From Acinetobacter chengduensis (lineage in GTDB: Bacteria; Pseudomonadota; Gammaproteobacteria; Pseudomonadales; Moraxellaceae), in the NCBI RefSeq assembly GCF_003664645.1, contig NZ_RCHC01000011.1:1-64000 (forward strand): DNA of 64,000 bases, read 5' to 3'. The translations under genes and the position numbers were made by a program. Shown here in pieces: positions 37,867 through 47,064 of the stretch; within the stretch, counting starts at the first letter, position 1, and every line of letters begins with the position of its first letter. Under the pieces are notes generated by a model. That model worked only from the letters and a program-made list of their open reading frames with translations, did no database searches and was not told where the DNA came from.

Positions 37867-39540
37867 TTAAGAGTTCACTTGTTTTGGGAAGCTTAACTTG
37901 CAACGTAATCCTCCCAATGGCGAATGATCAAAGCTTAGCTCACCACCCATTGCTTGTGCAATTTTGCCGGATAATGCCAAACCTAAACCTGTGCCACCCG
38001 TACTGCGTGTACGTGAATCATCGACACGATAGAAACGCTGTCCTAGATTAGCCAACTGCTCATCGCTGAGTCCTAAAGGACTATCGTCGACATACACCGT
38101 CCAATACGCATCATTTTGTTCAGTATGAATGCGAACCTCACCACCTGCTTCAGTATAACGAATGCTGTTGCCTAGTAAGTTCACCATAATTTGTTTAAAA
38201 CGGTCTATATCCAATTGTAAATCAGCGCCCTCACCCTGTGCACTCACGGTTAACTGTGCTTGCTCAAACTTCGGCTTAAAGTTTTCAACTTCTTGTACAA
38301 TCACCTGCCATGGGTTCACATTGGCCATATAGCATTTCAATTGCATCGCTTCCGCTTGGGCTAAGTCTGCTAAATCTTGAGTGAGTTTTTTCAAACTGCT
38401 CACCTGATTCAGCATTGAAGCAAAATGCTCAGGTGTAGGCTTACGTATACCGTCCTGCATTGCCTCAATCTGTGCTTGAAGTACCGCAAGTGGTGTTTTC
38501 AGTTCATGTGAGGTATCGGCCACCCACTGACGTCGCGACGTTTCATGCTGATCTAAAATTACCGCCAGTTGATTCAGCTCATTAGACAAATCACCCAATT
38601 CATCATTACGATTTACAGCAATTTGATGCTGATAATGACCTTTGGTTAATTCGCGCGTTCCATTTAATAAGCGCTGAATCGGCTTTTTAAAGTAGGTTGC
38701 CAACAACAAAGAGGCAATTAAGCTGGCCAATAAAGTCAGACCATAAACCAAAATTAAATAGCGCTTTTGCTTACTAAAAAAGTTAATACTAATTGCATCA
38801 TCTTGATCAAGTACGGGTTTCAAGCCTAAATAACCCACCACCTGATTTTTAACCATAATCGGACGATAAGAAATATTGGCATCGGTGGGTTCACCCACCA
38901 CAAACTGGCGCTTAGCATCATATAAAGATAAACGTGAACTCAAGCCTAAACGGTCAGGCATTTGAATAAATTGCTTTTTACCGTCGGCTTGTGATTTTGT
39001 AGAATCGACTTGATTCGATGCTTTTGGATCCTTGGGATCTTTGGGTCTAAACACATTCTGATTGGAGCTTAAAGGAAATTTTAAGCCATCAAATGGACGA
39101 AATTCTGAAGGTAAATTACGTTCAATAAAATCCAGTTCAGCAATATCGGCTTTTTGTTTTTCAATGTCAGAAGAATTTAAAGTGGGGGTTACTGCCACCA
39201 AGGTGTGCTCTTTAAAATAGCGCTGTTGTAAGGCAATATCATACTGACGACGTAACCACCAATGTGATAATCGATCATAGTCATCGGGCCCTGCATCACC
39301 TTCTATTTGTAAAATCTGTGCCTGAATCGCATTACCCCAATCCTGATAAACATCATAGACATCAGACAAATTATGGATGAGTAAATCCAGTTTTTGCATT
39401 TCAACATCTGCAACATAATTGGTGAAATTACGTTGCATATTCCAATGAAGCACGCCCAAGCTCACCGTTGTGATCACTAAAGTGGTCAACAGCACAGTCA
39501 GAAATAAACGTAAAGCAATGGGCACACGGCGGATATTCAA
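37867..39540 (-). CDS. baeS: Sensor histidine kinase BaeS
   Basis: 557 residues. Transmembrane helices near 12-34 and 268-290 flank a periplasmic sensor of about 230 residues that includes a lysine/proline-rich insert (KDPKDPKAS). A HAMP domain, the phospho-accepting His345 in SHELKTPLAVLQ, and the ATPase domain follow, with N box (NLLGNSIRYTEAGG), G1 (VDDSPLGL) and G2 (STGGTGLGLAL). The apparent start is a TTG at 39540. It transfers phosphate to BaeR and is divergent from a lipoprotein gene at 39676. Confidence 0.92.
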   Translation of the reverse strand: MNIRRVPIALRLFLTVLLTTLVITTVSLGVLHWNMQRNFTNYVADVEMQKLDLLIHNLSDVYDVYQDWGNAIQAQILQIEGDAGPDDYDRLSHWWLRRQYDIALQQRYFKEHTLVAVTPTLNSSDIEKQKADIAELDFIERNLPSEFRPFDGLKFPLSSNQNVFRPKDPKDPKASNQVDSTKSQADGKKQFIQMPDRLGLSSRLSLYDAKRQFVVGEPTDANISYRPIMVKNQVVGYLGLKPVLDQDDAISINFFSKQKRYLILVYGLTLLASLIASLLLATYFKKPIQRLLNGTRELTKGHYQHQIAVNRNDELGDLSNELNQLAVILDQHETSRRQWVADTSHELKTPLAVLQAQIEAMQDGIRKPTPEHFASMLNQVSSLKKLTQDLADLAQAEAMQLKCYMANVNPWQVIVQEVENFKPKFEQAQLTVSAQGEGADLQLDIDRFKQIMVNLLGNSIRYTEAGGEVRIHTEQNDAYWTVYVDDSPLGLSDEQLANLGQRFYRVDDSRTRSTGGTGLGLALSGKIAQAMGGELSFDHSPLGGLRCKLSFPKQVNS

Positions 39541-39675
39541 AATAGAGTCTCTATTTTTTCTTCTATATTTATTATTGTAACGAACACTGATCTAAAAAAC
39601 TCTCCATTGTTTCTTCATCATTATTATTTAATCTTTAAGCATCAAATATTCAATATATGCAGTGGGGCGAAACAA

Positions 39676-40308
39676 ATGAACAATATGACAAAACTCGCGT
39701 TAATCGGTGCAAGTGTTATCAGTATGGGTGCATTAACGGCCTGCCAATCAACCACTGCAAACCAAGCGAATGATCATCAACGTATGATGAAAGATCGTCA
39801 TGATGATTCAGCACGTAAAATGTCGCCAGAACAACGTGAGCAAATGAAAGAAATGCGTGCTGAACAACGCCAAGTGTTTAAAGAAATTAAACAAGCTTGC
39901 GACAACAAAGCATCTGGCACTGCTGTTCAAGTGAAAGCGGGCGACAAAGTCATTGATGGTACATGCACAATCCAATTTAAAGCAGACCGTCAAGCGCTTA
40001 AGCAAGAGTTCAAGCAAGCACGCGCAGAGCAACAATCAATGCGTGGCGAACACCGCCCAATGCGTGGTGATATCAATGGCCCAATGCAGATGCGTTCTGC
40101 TGAGCCACTCACAGATGCTAAACGCGCTGAATTAGTTAAACAATTTGATCAACGTTTAGCAGAGCGTCAAGCTCATCAACAAGCCATTGTTCAAGCCTGC
40201 CAAGGTAAAGCCAATGGTACAGCGGTACAAATTAAATCAGGCGAACGTACGATTGCTGGCAAATGTGAAGTCCGCTTTATCCCTAAAGCACCCGTTAAAG
40301 TAGCTTAA
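39676..40308 (+). CDS. Lipoprotein with a duplicated cysteine motif, divergent from baeS
   Basis: 210 residues from the ATG at 39676, with GGGGCGA as ribosome-binding site. A lipoprotein signal ends in LTAC (Cys23). The mature part is charged and helical, with MSPEQREQMKEMRAEQRQ, which recalls Spy/CpxP envelope chaperones. Two homologous units are clear: QACDNKASGTAVQVKAGDKV...GTC and QACQGKANGTAVQIKSGERT...GKC, each with a cysteine pair that could form a disulfide. They are separated by an MRG-rich linker. Its position opposite baeS suggests membership of the envelope-stress response; E. coli BaeR controls spy. I do not know a named family. Confidence 0.75.
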   Translation: MNNMTKLALIGASVISMGALTACQSTTANQANDHQRMMKDRHDDSARKMSPEQREQMKEMRAEQRQVFKEIKQACDNKASGTAVQVKAGDKVIDGTCTIQFKADRQALKQEFKQARAEQQSMRGEHRPMRGDINGPMQMRSAEPLTDAKRAELVKQFDQRLAERQAHQQAIVQACQGKANGTAVQIKSGERTIAGKCEVRFIPKAPVKVA

Positions 40309-40347
40309 GCTTGCATAAAGCACCCTGCTAGCTAAAGAAATCAAATC

Positions 40348-40372
40348 AGGCGCTCAATAGAGCGCCTTTTTT
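40348..40372 (+). terminator. Terminator of the lipoprotein gene
   Basis: AGGCGCTC / GAGCGCCT stem with an AATA loop and a T run. Confidence 0.88.
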
Positions 40373-40451
40373 ATGCACAGTATTTCACCTTGCTGGCCGC
40401 ATGATGATGAACTGCCTGTACTCATCGCTCCCATTCATTTGAGGCAACAAC

Positions 40452-40625
40452 TTAAGACTGAGTAAGCACCTGTTTTAAAAAGCGCTTTTTGTGACGATAT
40501 AATTTTTTACGTTTTTGACAATTCTGCTCATCAATATCTAAGCAAAACTGTATACACTCTATACACTTAGGATTTTCAAGGTCAGATTGTTTGACTTTAC
40601 AGTCACTAAGAAATGCCCTAGAAAT
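40452..40625 (-). CDS. Possible cysteine-rich mini-protein lacking a standard start codon
   Basis: A minus-strand frame is open from 40634 to the TAA at 40454-40452. It reads like a real protein: LSDCKVKQSDLENPKCIECI, then QFCLDIDEQNCQKRKKLYRH, then KKRFLKQVLTQS. It has five cysteines followed by a strongly basic tail. There is no ATG, GTG or TTG in frame. AAGG (40636-40633) lies seven bases before an ATT at 40625, a normal ribosome-binding distance, so ATT initiation (as in infC) or a decayed start are both possible. It could be a remnant gene. Confidence 0.4.
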   Translation of the reverse strand: MSRAFLSDCKVKQSDLENPKCIECIQFCLDIDEQNCQKRKKLYRHKKRFLKQVLTQS

Positions 40626-40749
40626 GCTTGTACCTTACAATAAGATGTTGCACGATTAAGCTATTGCAAAAACATGTGTCATTGAAGACACGACTAACCT
40701 TTATTTAGGATTATTAACGCTGGTAGAAACCAGTATTGAGGAAAACGAT

Positions 40750-42552
40750 ATGCCACAATACAAAGCGCCTTTACGTGATATGCAATTCGTTCTGCATGAA
40801 TTATTAAATGCTGAAGAACATTATGCAAAACTGCCTGCATTTTCTGACACCGTAAGTCGTGAATTGGTTGACCAATATTTAGAAGCAGCGGCTGACTTTT
40901 GTGAAAACGAACTTTCTCCTTTAAACCAAGTCGGTGACCGTGAAGGCTGTACTTGGAATGACGGTGTTGTGACAACACCAACTGGCTTTAAAGAAGCGTA
41001 TCAAAAATACATCGAATTAGGTTTCCCTTCTCTGTCTGCAGATGAAGAGTTTGGTGGTCAAGCATTACCAAACTCTTTGGGTATTTCAATTTCTGAAATG
41101 GTCGGTACTGCAAACTGGGCATGGGGTATGTACCCTGGTCTTTCTCACGGTGCTGTACGTACCTTAGAACACCACGGTTCTGCAGAACAAAAAGCAGCTT
41201 ACCTTCCAAATCTCGTATCAGGTGTTTGGACAGGCACAATGTGCTTAACAGAATCTCATGCAGGTTCTGACTTAGGTATTATCCGTACTAAAGCTGAGCC
41301 ACAAGCAGACGGTAGCTATGCAATTTCTGGCGAGAAAATCTTTATCTCTGCTGGCGAACACGACATGGCTGAGAATATCATCCACATCGTACTTGCTCGT
41401 CTTCCAGGTGCGCCTAAAGGCACGAAAGGTATCTCTCTATTCATCGTACCTAAGTTTAATTTAGCAACAGATGGTACTGTGGGTGACCGTAACAATGTCC
41501 GTTGTGGTTCAATCGAACACAAAATGGGTATCCACGGTAACTCTACATGCGTCATCAACTTTGATAACGCAAAAGGCTTCTTGATTGGCCCTGAAAACCG
41601 TGGCTTAAACTGCATGTTCACCTTCATGAACACTGCACGTATTGGTACGGCTGTTCAAGGTTTATCTGCATCTGAAAGTGCTTTCCAAGGTGCATTAACA
41701 TACGCGAAAGACCGTTTAGCAATGCGTTCTTTAACTGGTCCTAAAGCGCCAGAAAAAGAAGCTGATCCAATTATTGTTCACCCTGCTGTACGCAACATGC
41801 TGTTAACACAAAAAGCATTTGCAGAAGGCGGTCGTGCTCTAGTTTACCTTCTTGCACAACACGCTGACGTTGTTGAAAAAGGTGCGACTGAAGAAGAACG
41901 TAAGTTCTCTGACAACATCTTGTCTCTACTTACACCAATTGCAAAAGCATTCCTAACAGAAACAGGTTCTGAATCTGCGAAACACGGTGTGCAAGTGTTC
42001 GGTGGTCACGGCTTCATTTCTGAACATGGCATGGAGCAAATTGTACGTGATACACGTATCTCTTGCTTGTATGAAGGTACCACTGAAATCCAAGCAATTG
42101 ACTTGTTAGGTCGTAAAGTTTTGGGTACTCAAGGTGCAATGTTGAAAGACTTCACTAAGATCATCCATAAATTTGCAGAAGCTAACAAAGACAATGCTGC
42201 AATGGCTGAATTTGTTGCGCCGTTAGCTACCCTAAACAAAGAATGGGGTGACTTAACCATGCAAATTGGTATGAAAGCTATGCAAAACCCAGACGAAGTG
42301 GGTGGCGCAGCAGTAGATTACCTTTACTTCTCTGGCTACGTGACACTTGCTTACCTTTGGGCACGCATGGCACTTGTAGCACAAGAAGCGTTGGCAGCAG
42401 GTACAACAGATGTTGATTTCTACAATGCGAAAATCACGACTGCACGTTTCTACTTCAAGAAAATCTTGCCACGTGTTCGTGCTCATGTAGATGTGATTGC
42501 TGGTGGTGTTGACCCACTCATGACTTTAGATGCTGAACACTTTGCATTCTAA
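40750..42552 (+). CDS. Acyl-CoA dehydrogenase (long, DmdC/FadE-like), first of a pair
   Basis: A 600-residue FAD enzyme of the acyl-CoA dehydrogenase superfamily, expected to introduce the alpha-beta double bond in an acyl-CoA. FAD/substrate motifs: MCLTESHAGSDLGIIRTKAE, KIFISAGEHDM, the catalytic-region helix with GHGFISEHGMEQIVRD, and YEGTTEIQAIDLLGRK. The extra C-terminal domain of about 130 residues is typical of the 3-methylmercaptopropionyl-CoA dehydrogenase-like branch, but chain specificity is unknown. A close paralogue follows at 42723. Codon use is noticeably more optimised than in its neighbours, suggesting good expression. Confidence 0.9.
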   Translation: MPQYKAPLRDMQFVLHELLNAEEHYAKLPAFSDTVSRELVDQYLEAAADFCENELSPLNQVGDREGCTWNDGVVTTPTGFKEAYQKYIELGFPSLSADEEFGGQALPNSLGISISEMVGTANWAWGMYPGLSHGAVRTLEHHGSAEQKAAYLPNLVSGVWTGTMCLTESHAGSDLGIIRTKAEPQADGSYAISGEKIFISAGEHDMAENIIHIVLARLPGAPKGTKGISLFIVPKFNLATDGTVGDRNNVRCGSIEHKMGIHGNSTCVINFDNAKGFLIGPENRGLNCMFTFMNTARIGTAVQGLSASESAFQGALTYAKDRLAMRSLTGPKAPEKEADPIIVHPAVRNMLLTQKAFAEGGRALVYLLAQHADVVEKGATEEERKFSDNILSLLTPIAKAFLTETGSESAKHGVQVFGGHGFISEHGMEQIVRDTRISCLYEGTTEIQAIDLLGRKVLGTQGAMLKDFTKIIHKFAEANKDNAAMAEFVAPLATLNKEWGDLTMQIGMKAMQNPDEVGGAAVDYLYFSGYVTLAYLWARMALVAQEALAAGTTDVDFYNAKITTARFYFKKILPRVRAHVDVIAGGVDPLMTLDAEHFAF

Positions 42553-42582
42553 TTTCAGTCTTCACTGAACCATAAAAAGAAC

Positions 42583-42613
42583 AAAGGACAGTCATTGATT
42601 TGGCAGTCCTTTT
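42583..42613 (+). terminator. Terminator between the two dehydrogenase genes
   Basis: AAAGGAC and GTCCTTT pair around a 16-nt loop and are followed by T's. It suggests the two paralogues are not simply one operon. Confidence 0.65.
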
Positions 42614-42722
42614 TCTTTATAACTAATTCAAAAATTAAGCCTTTAGTCGTCTAACACTTCAAAAAATTATCGCTTAGACTGATTAAAACGTTACGAATCA
42701 AACAATAAACAGGTGACACAAG

Positions 42723-44504
42723 ATGCCAATTTATAACGCACCCCTTGCGGACATGAAATTCATCCTGAACGATGTATTTAAAGCAGAACAATTCTGGCAA
42801 GAAAATGAAAATCTTGCTCATGTAGATGCAGCAACGGCTGAAGCAATTTTAGAAGAAATGGCAAAGTTTGCTCAAAACGTGACTCACCCACTTAACCGTA
42901 CTGGAGACGAAGAAGGCGCAAGTTATAGCAATGGCGCAGTGACAACTCCAGCTGGCTTTAAAGAAGCATTTAAACAATATGCCGAAGGCGGTTGGATTGG
43001 TTTAGCAGCAGACGAAGAATGGGGCGGCCAAGGCATGCCTAAAATGCTGACTGTACTTGCAGATGAGATGCTCTTTGCAACCAACCCATCTTTTATGCTC
43101 TACCCGCTTCTTTCTGTAGGTGCTGGTATGGCTTTAAATAGCTATGCATCACAAGAGCAAAAAGAAACGTATTTACCTAAAATTTACTCTGGCGAATGGT
43201 CTGGCACGATGTGCTTAACTGAACCACATGCTGGTACAGATTTGGGTATTATTAAAACCAAAGCTGAGCGCAATGAAGACGGCACGTATAACATTACTGG
43301 CACTAAAATCTTTATCACAGGTGGTGACCACGACCTTGCTGAAAACATTATTCACTTAGTTTTAGCAAAAACACCAGATGCACCTGCGGGTTCACGTGGT
43401 ATTTCTTTATTCATTGTTCCTAAGTTCTTATTAAATGCAGACGGTACTGTAGGCGAGCGTAATGCGGCTGGCCCTGGCTCAATTGAGCACAAAATGGGGA
43501 TTAAAGCTTCTGCAACGTGTGTCATGAACTTTGACGGTGCAAAAGGCTACCTCGTAGGTAAAGAAAACGAAGGGCTTGCTGCCATGTTCGTCATGATGAA
43601 CTACGAACGTCTATCTATGGGTATTCAAGGTCTTGGCGCTTCTGAATTCGCTTACCAAAATGCTGCACAATATGCGACTGACCGCTTACAAGGCCGTAGC
43701 GCTTCTGGCGTTCAATCACCTGCAAAACCAGCAGACAGTATTTTAGTGCATGGTGATGTACGTCGCATGCTGTTAAATACACGTGCAAACAATGAAGCAT
43801 CTCGTGCATTTGCAGTTTATGTAGGCCAGCAACTCGACATTACGAAGTACTCTACTGATGCTGAAGCTGTGAAAAAAGCCAACGACCGTGTTGCTTTACT
43901 TACGCCAATTGCGAAAGCTTACTTAACAGATACTGCATTCCAAGCAACACTTGATGCACAAATGGTCTTTGGTGGCCACGGCTTTATTCGTGAATGGGGT
44001 ATGGAACAATGTATCCGTGATTTACGTATTGCTCAAATTTACGAAGGTACCAACGGCGTTCAATCACAAGATTTAATCGGTCGTAAAACCGTGAAATGTG
44101 ATGGTGCATTTATTGCAGAATACATTCAAGAAATTCGTGATTTTGCAAATGACTTAAGCTCAGACCTTAACTTCATTAAAGATGCGACTTTAGATGCTGC
44201 CGCAGAAGTTGAATCCGTGACGCAATATGTATTAGAAGCTGCCAAAGAAAATGCTGAATTCCCAAATTCTGCAGCAGTCGATTATTTACATGCAGTGGGC
44301 TTACTCAGCTTCTCATATATGTTTGCACGTATTGCCAATGCTGCAAAAGACAAAGATGGTGACTTCTACCAAAACAAATTGTCTCTAGCACTATATTTCG
44401 TACAACGCATCTTGCCTGAACTTGCAGTTCGCATTCAAAAAGTAAAAGCCGGTTCTGAAGTGATTATGAATTTCTCTGAAGACTACTTTACTAATCAGGC
44501 TTAA
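42723..44504 (+). CDS. Acyl-CoA dehydrogenase (long, DmdC/FadE-like), second of a pair
   Basis: 593 residues, clearly homologous over its full length to the protein at 40750: same opening MPxYxAPLxDMxFxL, MCLTEPHAGTDLGIIKTKAE, KIFITGGDHDL, GHGFIREWGMEQCIRD and YEGTNGVQSQDLIGRK. It should catalyse the same reaction type on a different acyl-CoA. The paralogues differ most in the C-terminal domain. A shared bidirectional terminator separates it from the convergent PaiB-like gene. Confidence 0.9.
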   Translation: MPIYNAPLADMKFILNDVFKAEQFWQENENLAHVDAATAEAILEEMAKFAQNVTHPLNRTGDEEGASYSNGAVTTPAGFKEAFKQYAEGGWIGLAADEEWGGQGMPKMLTVLADEMLFATNPSFMLYPLLSVGAGMALNSYASQEQKETYLPKIYSGEWSGTMCLTEPHAGTDLGIIKTKAERNEDGTYNITGTKIFITGGDHDLAENIIHLVLAKTPDAPAGSRGISLFIVPKFLLNADGTVGERNAAGPGSIEHKMGIKASATCVMNFDGAKGYLVGKENEGLAAMFVMMNYERLSMGIQGLGASEFAYQNAAQYATDRLQGRSASGVQSPAKPADSILVHGDVRRMLLNTRANNEASRAFAVYVGQQLDITKYSTDAEAVKKANDRVALLTPIAKAYLTDTAFQATLDAQMVFGGHGFIREWGMEQCIRDLRIAQIYEGTNGVQSQDLIGRKTVKCDGAFIAEYIQEIRDFANDLSSDLNFIKDATLDAAAEVESVTQYVLEAAKENAEFPNSAAVDYLHAVGLLSFSYMFARIANAAKDKDGDFYQNKLSLALYFVQRILPELAVRIQKVKAGSEVIMNFSEDYFTNQA

Positions 44505-44514
44505 TGTCTATAGT

Positions 44515-44547
44515 CTTAAAAAAACGCCCGATCATTCGGGCGTTTTT
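44515..44547. terminator. Bidirectional terminator
   Basis: AAACGCCCGA / TCGGGCGTTT with an A run before and T run after. It serves the dehydrogenase gene (plus) and the PaiB-like gene (minus), whose stop it touches. Confidence 0.88.
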
Positions 44548-45181
44548 ATAGTTCATGATTCGGATAATAATGACGTATTGAATGCGCCATGTCTAAATGG
44601 CTAGATTCTAAAGCCTTTGCTACATTTTCAGCATCTACAGCACTTCGATTTTGACTCACTTTAAACTTCCCAATAATCGAATCTATCTCGATTTCAATCG
44701 CCACAATTTTTCCTAGCTGTTCTTGAATAAAATCTTCAGGCGCATCGCCCATTTTCCAAGGCACAGCTTGACTCGCTTCATGTTGACGCGTCAACCGAGC
44801 CAAAATTCCTCGCAAATATTTTTCATCTACAACTTTACGTATCTTAGCTTTCACATGCACTACACGATAATTCCAAGTCGGCACAACACGGTGATGCTCT
44901 TGCTTTCCTTCATACCAATTTGGAGAAATATAGGCTTGATCTGCATGAAAAATCACATAAACAGATTGCTCATTGTCCAGCAACCTAAATAAAGGATTGG
45001 CTTTCGCAATGTGGCCACGAAGAATTCCATTTTTACCGGCAGTCCGATCTAGCGCCAAAGGAATATGATTAGCTTCAATCTCCCCATCTTGTACCACCAT
45101 CACACTGGCCAATGGATTTGCTTCTATGCAATCAAAAAGCTCGGCTAAATTTTCTTGCTGAAAATGAGTTGGCAAATACAT
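44546..45181 (-). CDS. FMN-binding PaiB-family protein
   Basis: 211 residues from the ATG at 45181 (MYLPTHFQQENLAELFDCIE); an upstream in-frame start at 45223 is less likely. The family pattern is clear: an N-terminal YLPxHF, HIPLALDR, LRGHIAKANPLFRLL, AYISPNWYEGK and a TWNYRVVHV strand forming a split-barrel flavin fold. PaiB was first described as a negative regulator of sporulation and protease genes in Bacillus, but homologues may be flavin enzymes. No paiA partner is adjacent. Confidence 0.87.
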   Translation of the reverse strand: MYLPTHFQQENLAELFDCIEANPLASVMVVQDGEIEANHIPLALDRTAGKNGILRGHIAKANPLFRLLDNEQSVYVIFHADQAYISPNWYEGKQEHHRVVPTWNYRVVHVKAKIRKVVDEKYLRGILARLTRQHEASQAVPWKMGDAPEDFIQEQLGKIVAIEIEIDSIIGKFKVSQNRSAVDAENVAKALESSHLDMAHSIRHYYPNHEL

Positions 45182-45331
45182 AATATTGTTCTCTCGCGGA
45201 ATATCCCCAAAACAAAATAACATTAAAATTTAGAATGCTGATTGAAAAAATAATGTACTTTAATTATGTAATGTGCATGAAACTTGCTTGTTATTTAATG
45301 AAATTTAACACTTTGCACAGGAGGATAAGCC

Positions 45332-45829
45332 ATGAGCCACCGCGACCCACGAATGATAAAAATTGAATCCCTCCTTGACCGTTTTGGTAATATTGCCGTA
45401 GAAAGCTTTCATTACATTGCATTATTTATTATCGGCTGTATGGTCATTTGGTCAGCAGGCCATACGGTGTTTGAAATACTCACCATAAAAAAGTTTGCGA
45501 CCATTGACGATATTCTATTGCTGTTTATTTACTTAGAACTCGGAGCGATGGTAGGTATTTACTTTAAAACCAACCACATGCCTGTACGGTTTTTAATTTA
45601 TATTGCCATTACTGCCCTCACCCGACTATTAATTGCCGACATCCAACATACCCATAAAGCCAGCATGGATTTAGTCATTATTACGGGCTCTATTTTAATC
45701 TTGGCTTTTGCGATTTTAGTGGTGCGCTACGCATCTTGGACTTATCCATCGGTTATTCGTGAGAAGCACAGCGAAAAACCACTCCCAGAAGGTAAAACAC
45801 CACGCCCACAAGATGATGAACTGGCTTAG
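45332..45829 (+). CDS. psiE: Phosphate-starvation-inducible PsiE family protein
   Basis: 165 residues with four hydrophobic helices and short charged ends. The central FATIDDILLLFIYLELGAMVGIYF and FLIYIAITALTRLLI match the PsiE family. The function is unknown; in E. coli psiE belongs to the Pho regulon. A strong AGGAGG lies seven bases before the ATG. I could not see a convincing Pho box upstream. A CCCCTC/GAGGGG palindrome follows. Confidence 0.87.
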   Translation: MSHRDPRMIKIESLLDRFGNIAVESFHYIALFIIGCMVIWSAGHTVFEILTIKKFATIDDILLLFIYLELGAMVGIYFKTNHMPVRFLIYIAITALTRLLIADIQHTHKASMDLVIITGSILILAFAILVVRYASWTYPSVIREKHSEKPLPEGKTPRPQDDELA

Positions 45830-45839
45830 TGTTTAGAAG

Positions 45840-45866
45840 AACCCCCTCTTTCTAAATGAGGGGGTT
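45840..45866. repeat. Palindromic intergenic element after psiE
   Basis: AACCCCCTC and GAGGGGGTT form a 9-bp stem around a 9-nt loop, without a long T run. It is similar in kind to elements at 21908 and 47065 and may double as a terminator for psiE. Confidence 0.5.
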
Positions 45867-45940
45867 GCTAAGATTGCATAGCAAAATCCAGGTCACTATG
45901 AAATATTCATTTCATTGAACATGAATAGCGACATACAAAA

Positions 45941-46444
45941 TTACCGATTCGGCATCAGCACATAACGGCCATTTTCAAAGATCCAATACATATCTGTCGG
46001 TGGTGCAGGTAAACCTAGGCGATGCCAATCTGAAACTACTCGATAGGTCGAGCTCGAAATGCTGGCAGTTGCAGGATCACCATTTACCCAGCTATAAGTT
46101 TGTGAGTTTTGAATAATCGTTGTGGGTGCTTGGTATTGAATACTAATACCATTTTGTATTGGCGGGCGATGTTGCGGTGGCCGTGGTTGATTTGGGTACA
46201 CAGGTGGCCGATGTAATCCATTATTTGGATATTGCGGATAATGCTGAAAATTTGGCTGTTGAGGGGAATTAGGACGATGGCCCTGTGGCGGATAGGTATT
46301 CTGTGGAGACATTGGTCGAGGCTGTTTAGCACTCGGCACACCTTGATAGTTCGACCACTGATTTTCGGCGAAAGTCAAAGTACTTGCACAGAGTAATCCT
46401 GCTGTTAGGCTCACCACATATAATGCTGTTCTCACCAGACTCAT
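45941..46444 (-). CDS. Small exported proline-rich protein, RcnB-like C-terminus
   Basis: 167 residues. A signal peptide (about 22 residues, ending TFA) is followed by a P/Q/N/H-rich low-complexity region and a folded C-terminal part, with YRVVSDWHRLGLPAPPTDMYWIFENGRYVLMPNR-type sequence (split here only by description) resembling the end of RcnB-type periplasmic proteins. The ribosome-binding site GAGGAG directly touches the ATG at 46444, which is too close; a GTG at 46435, nine bases from it, may be the real start. Function unknown. Confidence 0.68.
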   Translation of the reverse strand: MSLVRTALYVVSLTAGLLCASTLTFAENQWSNYQGVPSAKQPRPMSPQNTYPPQGHRPNSPQQPNFQHYPQYPNNGLHRPPVYPNQPRPPQHRPPIQNGISIQYQAPTTIIQNSQTYSWVNGDPATASISSSTYRVVSDWHRLGLPAPPTDMYWIFENGRYVLMPNR

Positions 46445-46567
46445 CTCCTCTATATATATCTTAATTATAAAGGTATTTTTAGGATAAAAAATGAACATTT
46501 TAGAAGGTTTTTGCAATCACTTAGCGAAGTAGCGATTTGATTGAATCATCATTCACTATTGCGGAAT

Positions 46568-47059
46568 ATGCTAATATTCTTTTTATTTGATTGTGGATCC
46601 AAAGCTGTGTCTGAATTAAGTTTTGACCGACTTTATGAATTCTTCTGTAAAGTTCCGAGTGTGCAAAAAAATCATATCGACTCTTATGGTACAGATGGTA
46701 AAAGCGCATGGTGGTTTAAATTTCAAATTAATGTCGATCATCCATTGGCATGGCAAACCGTACAAGAGCTTGGCCATGTATTGAACTATATTTCTAAAAA
46801 TGAACGCCTACCAACTCAGTTTTTACCCGTATCACCACCACCCTATATGAATGGTGAAGCTAAACAATTTTTAGCTTGGGTGATCCAATCTAATCATGCA
46901 GACTTTCCACCCGATGTGGTGTGTGACTGGCTTGAAGCTCGTTTACCACAACCTGTAGAAGATGCCGAAAAGTGGAAAATCAAAACAGATTTGCACGAAT
47001 TGGATAAAATGACAGACAAAGATTTAGATACTTTAGTGCCGCCAAATCCTCAGCCTTAA
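46568..47059 (+). CDS. Hypothetical protein
   Basis: 163 residues from the ATG at 46568; a TTG at 46541 would add nine residues. It is acidic and soluble-looking, with FDRLYEFFCKVPSVQKNHID, DGKSAWWFKFQINVDHPLAW, and an alpha-helical C-terminus ending in DKDLDTLVPPNPQP. No catalytic motif is evident and I do not recognise a family. It is convergent with the phospholipase D-like gene; two palindromes lie between them. Confidence 0.65.
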   Translation: MLIFFLFDCGSKAVSELSFDRLYEFFCKVPSVQKNHIDSYGTDGKSAWWFKFQINVDHPLAWQTVQELGHVLNYISKNERLPTQFLPVSPPPYMNGEAKQFLAWVIQSNHADFPPDVVCDWLEARLPQPVEDAEKWKIKTDLHELDKMTDKDLDTLVPPNPQP

Positions 47060-47064
47060 TCAAT

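Larger units (their letters stand above)
40309..40749. other. Intergenic region between the lipoprotein and acyl-CoA dehydrogenase genes
   Basis: 441 bp. It contains the lipoprotein terminator (40348-40372), the minus-strand cysteine-rich open frame (40452-40634), and a small GTGTC/GACAC hairpin (40677-40692) upstream of the dehydrogenase gene. I see no convincing promoter. Confidence 0.4.
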
